In this document: in pieces, positions 61,996-64,000 of the stretch
How positions within the stretch are numbered: position 1 is the stretch's first letter
How the letters are laid out: every line of letters begins with the position of its first letter
From: Chromera velia
Lineage: Eukaryota > Sar > Chromeraceae
DNA: 64,000 nucleotides
Reading direction: 5' to 3'
NCBI GenBank assembly: GCA_018398765.1
Contig: JAHBMJ010001483.1
Span: 17,847-81,846, forward strand
Notes under the pieces: model-generated
Told to the model about the DNA's origin: nothing
Seen by the model: the letters and a program-made list of their open reading frames with translations, nothing else
Database searches by the model: none
Program-made: the position numbers and the translations under genes

Positions 61996-63295
61996 AATAT
62001 TCTACATATGAATGTATGTATGTATTATGTATACGTGTCCGTGCTTTGCTGAGGGGAAAAAATCAAGGAATAGCACTTGTTGAGAGAGACACAGCGAGAC
62101 AGACGGGAGCTTCCCCCTCATGAACCCCCCCTGCTTTCAACCCACACACAATCCCCCCCTCCATCGACACATCTCTCCCTCCAGTTGCTCCCCGTGAAAC
62201 CAGCCCTCTACACCCTTCGCCTGACATACCCGCATCGGCCTCGGCATCGTCTGAACGTTTAAGTCCGAGAGAGAGGAGATTTGAGGAGGGACCCCACCAG
62301 CGATCTTAGTTTGCCTGCACGCAAAGATCAAAGGGACACGAACAACATTTCATTCAATTGTCGATTCGGACTCCTTGCGTCCAACAGGCGAGGTGGAGTA
62401 AGGCTACAATGGTTTCCCTCACAGGCCCTTTTTCGCACGATTTTGCCTTCCATTTATCCGGCACTCAGCATTTGACGGGCAGGGACTGCGGCATCCCGAT
62501 TCTTCATTCAGCAAAGAAACTTGAAGTGAGTCCATCTACAGAAAGGAAGGAAAAATCTTGTGCCTCCGCTCTCGTCTCATAATAGACCTTGCAAGGGTTT
62601 GGTCTTCCCTTCCTCTTCTACGTTGCCGCTCTCACCTTTCCACAAAAACCAGAGAGAGAGAGCATCTGATCCTCTTCTCTTCCCTTCTGTGAGTGTCCCC
62701 TTGAATTCTGACAGTCTGACTGCCTGACTGACTCTTTCAGCGTTTTGTTAATTCGAGGCACATCGTCCTCCAGAAGGGGGAAGCACTCCTCCGTCCCTGC
62801 ACACACACACACACACACACACACAGAGGAAGAAGGGAGGGGGGCAATGACGCTGAAGACCCCCAGCTAGCCACTAGAGAGGTAAAAAATCCCAGGAACA
62901 AGAATGAACAGCGGTGCGTGCAGGGAGGGAATTTGGAAGGGGTGGAGGAGAAAGGACACAGGGAGAAGGAACCAAAGTCAGTGAGACGGGCAGAAACACC
63001 TCCCTCCACACACCTAGGCCAAGGACGAGAACAGGGAGAGTTCATGCAAGCATTCCATTCACGTATGTGGCTGCATGCCGGTCTCCTTCGTGCACAAGCA
63101 CAGAACATCACGCCAGGATGGTTGGTAAAAAAGAGAGAGGGGCAGGCGGGCCGACGAGATAAGAGAAAAGAAAAGAAAAGAAAAGAAAAGAGGGAGGGTG
63201 GACAGAAAGAACAAGAGGAGGAATGCTCCATTCGACAATACAACATGAGAGCAGCTTACCTGGCAGAGTGAAAACCGTATCCAGGACAGGAGCTA
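44793..63295 (-). CDS. SCFD2: SCFD2-like Sec1/Munc18 (SM) protein with giant central insertion; 5' end unresolved
   Basis: Thirteen exons: 63295-63260, 62796-62733, 62314-62230, 61931-61740, 61375-57426, 57054-49290, 48843-48447, 48166-48083, 47779-47731, 47418-47344, 46668-46545, 45389-45149, 44882-44793. All junction phases agree once a 583-bp assembly duplication is discounted; the 47344 end uses the second of two adjacent donors. SM proteins bind SNAREs and tethers in vesicle fusion. SCFD2-like features in order: APVLDTVF..., ECFPLLEDDV, KFFSVGPSAA, ATVVVVDRVCDLAGPC (the Sec1 VDR..DL motif), then, after the insertion, NPLLRFTEGCLVSLCF, AVVVFVLGGVSASEIK (the C-terminal GG..E strand-turn) and VLLGASELVTPNRL before the stop. 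The product is about 4,190 residues plus a missing N-terminus; human SCFD2 is about 684. Some small exons (47779-47731, 47418-47344) are less certain. Confidence 0.82.
46681..46740 (+). repeat. (GA)n microsatellite in an intron
   Basis: GA repeats with a short GGCAGACAGACA interruption, just upstream (minus strand) of the exon at 46668. Confidence 0.95.
47582..47662 (+). repeat. (CA)n microsatellite in an intron
   Basis: Imperfect CACATG units pass into pure CA repeats between two exons of the SM gene. Confidence 0.95.
49290..57054 (-). other. Giant exon (7,765 bp) encoding about 2,588 low-complexity residues
   Basis: One uninterrupted frame without a stop, bounded by acceptor GGTTTGCAG and donor GTGAGT, with phases that match both neighbours. 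Composition is Ser, Pro, Gly, Glu, Asp and Ala, with few aromatic residues, Ser homopolymers (two runs encoded near 51,080 and 51,250) and many SPP/PPS and acidic clusters. This suggests intrinsic disorder throughout. Only the last 70 residues (PPPPAFSSYGEAVSALETFV) look ordered again, just before the SM fold resumes. No folded domain was recognised. Confidence 0.85.
57078..57112 (+). repeat. (CA)n microsatellite in an intron
   Basis: It lies in the intron between the two giant exons and forms (GT)n upstream of the acceptor on the coding strand. Confidence 0.95.
57426..61375 (-). other. Giant exon (3,950 bp as assembled, 3,367 bp after correction)
   Basis: It opens with about 160 residues of SM-like sequence (DLAGPCMPVT through DHEIDLAFPLLSLLNDRIW and RLVELKKRREKAN). 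It then enters low-complexity sequence beginning with a poly-Ala/Gly run and GWGSFDSDWDDED, an acidic Trp motif of the type bound by clathrin adaptors (inference). A short motif, DLFSSFGVDAPPPP, occurs in the duplicated part. The donor is G|GTCAGC at 57426/57425. Confidence 0.8.
59008..60171. repeat. 583-bp near-identical duplication joined at a single N (probable assembly artefact)
   Basis: 59008-59588 and 59591-60171 are the same sequence at a constant offset of 583, differing at only a handful of positions (for example GCACTCGG/GCAATCGG and GACAGCGG/GGCAGGGG). An N sits at 59589, at the junction. 583 is not a multiple of three, and the duplication breaks the reading frame of the giant exon; removing one copy restores it. 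Confidence 0.9.
61952..61995 (+). repeat. (GT)n microsatellite in an intron
   Basis: Just upstream, on the coding strand, of the exon carrying the VDR motif. Confidence 0.95.
62800..62825 (+). repeat. (CA)n microsatellite directly abutting a splice acceptor
   Basis: On the coding strand this is (GT)n ending in GTGCAG at the start of the exon at 62796, so the microsatellite itself replaces the usual pyrimidine tract. Confidence 0.9.
63160..63190 (+). repeat. (AAAAG)n microsatellite
   Basis: About five AAAAG units in the 5' part of the SM gene. Confidence 0.9.
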
Positions 63296-63369
63296 CTGTG
63301 CAGGGAAGATGCACGACTTGCATTTCCCTGCATCAGTCCATTTGTCCATCAATCTACGCACACGCACAT

Positions 63370-63412
<43 letters not shown>

Positions 63413-64000
63413 AAAGGAACAGCACGAAAACCGTAGAGGCAGCGAAAAGAGATACAGCGGCGGACCGGAATCGCTTTTTTCAGTTGACGGAAGTCTTTGC
63501 GTCAACTTTCAAGATACAAGAAACAGTGAGACGAGAAGAGACGACGGAAGGGAAAGGAAAAAAGACCGGTGTAGCCTCGCCGAGATGAAAGTTTTGAAGA
63601 AAAATTCGGGATGTAGGCAGGGACCCTGTACAGAAAAGTGACACGAAGGAACCGAAACAAAAAATAGAGACACTCTGGAGAGGCGGGTCAGGAAGGATCC
63701 CCCAATTCATTCCGTGAAGCAACGATGAGATAAGTGCGTTGAAGGACAGAAACGTGGTATGGAGCAGAAAAGAAAGCTTTCCTTCCATGAGTCTGTCGTC
63801 CAGCTGACGCACAGGTTTGGGTTTCCCCCCCGCATTCTCCCCTTGTCCGCGATCCTCTGCGTAAGAACGTCAAACGAAAAACCGATCACGCCCATTGTGT
63901 CGAGGTGCTGTTGGTGGTTGCTCTCCTGCAGTGACAGACGGAGAGAAATACACACGATACCGACGGACACACACTAGATCGAGGTGCCTTTCCCAAGAAG
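63296..64000 (-). other. Probable N-terminal coding region of the SM gene, exon structure not solved
   Basis: On the minus strand an open stretch from about 63,812 downward encodes KLSFLLHTTFLSF followed by NALISSLLHG, which could be an early SM-fold beta strand and helix. I could not find an exon ending in phase 1 to join the exon at 63295. The start codon may be here or beyond the window. A CA/GA microsatellite lies at 63,368-63,408. Confidence 0.35.

Noticed and set aside
1-64000. tRNA, rRNA or snRNA genes
   Set aside because: I searched by eye for the tRNA B box and conserved rRNA/snRNA cores and saw none. A covariance-model search would be needed to exclude them.

Overview
The window is nuclear DNA from a eukaryote whose genes have many introns. 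There are no bacterial-type operons. Genes have GT-AG introns of about 75 to 1100 bp and are often arranged as divergent pairs. Coding exons are GC-rich and rich in Ser/Pro/Gly/Glu. Between genes lie AT-rich islands, long purine/pyrimidine microsatellites and small transposons. This fits a protist with a repeat-rich genome of tens to hundreds of Mb. A chromerid-type alveolate such as Chromera is my best guess, by style only and with low confidence.

Layout. 1-2.8 kb: degenerate Ty1/copia retrotransposon (minus strand, cut by the window edge). 6.4-8.6 kb: two decayed protein-kinase-like copies. 9.6-10.1 kb: a non-autonomous hAT-type element with an intact 8-bp target duplication. 11.2-12.2 kb: a GAAA/GACA satellite. 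12.3-15.7 kb: a divergent pair, a class I SAM methyltransferase (minus) and a membrane protein (plus). 17.6-25.5 kb: a second divergent pair, a large Ser/Pro-rich protein (minus) and a four-exon PIG-P subunit of the GPI-GlcNAc transferase (plus). 27.2-30.6 kb: a five-exon coiled-coil protein (minus). 31.1-36.0 kb: a third divergent pair, an F-box-like protein (minus) and a secreted Cys-module protein with two candidate 3' ends (plus). 37.2-38.3 kb: an intronless pepsin-family aspartyl protease (minus). 39-44.7 kb: gene-poor, with microsatellites, a duplicated segment and a 228-bp MITE with TA target duplications. 44.8 to at least 63.3 kb: one very large minus-strand gene.

That last gene is the main result. 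Thirteen exons with compatible phases encode an SM (Sec1/Munc18) protein that resembles SCFD2 at both ends. Two giant exons add about 3,500 residues of low-complexity, probably disordered sequence in the middle, giving a product near 4,190 residues against about 680 for human SCFD2. The second giant exon is interrupted by a 583-bp near-identical duplication joined at a single N. Removing 583 bp restores the frame exactly, so it is best read as an assembly artefact.

The genes do not form one pathway. PIG-P (ER), the SM protein (vesicle tethering/fusion), the secreted Cys protein and the aspartyl protease all belong to the secretory system, but nothing in the sequence links them beyond proximity.
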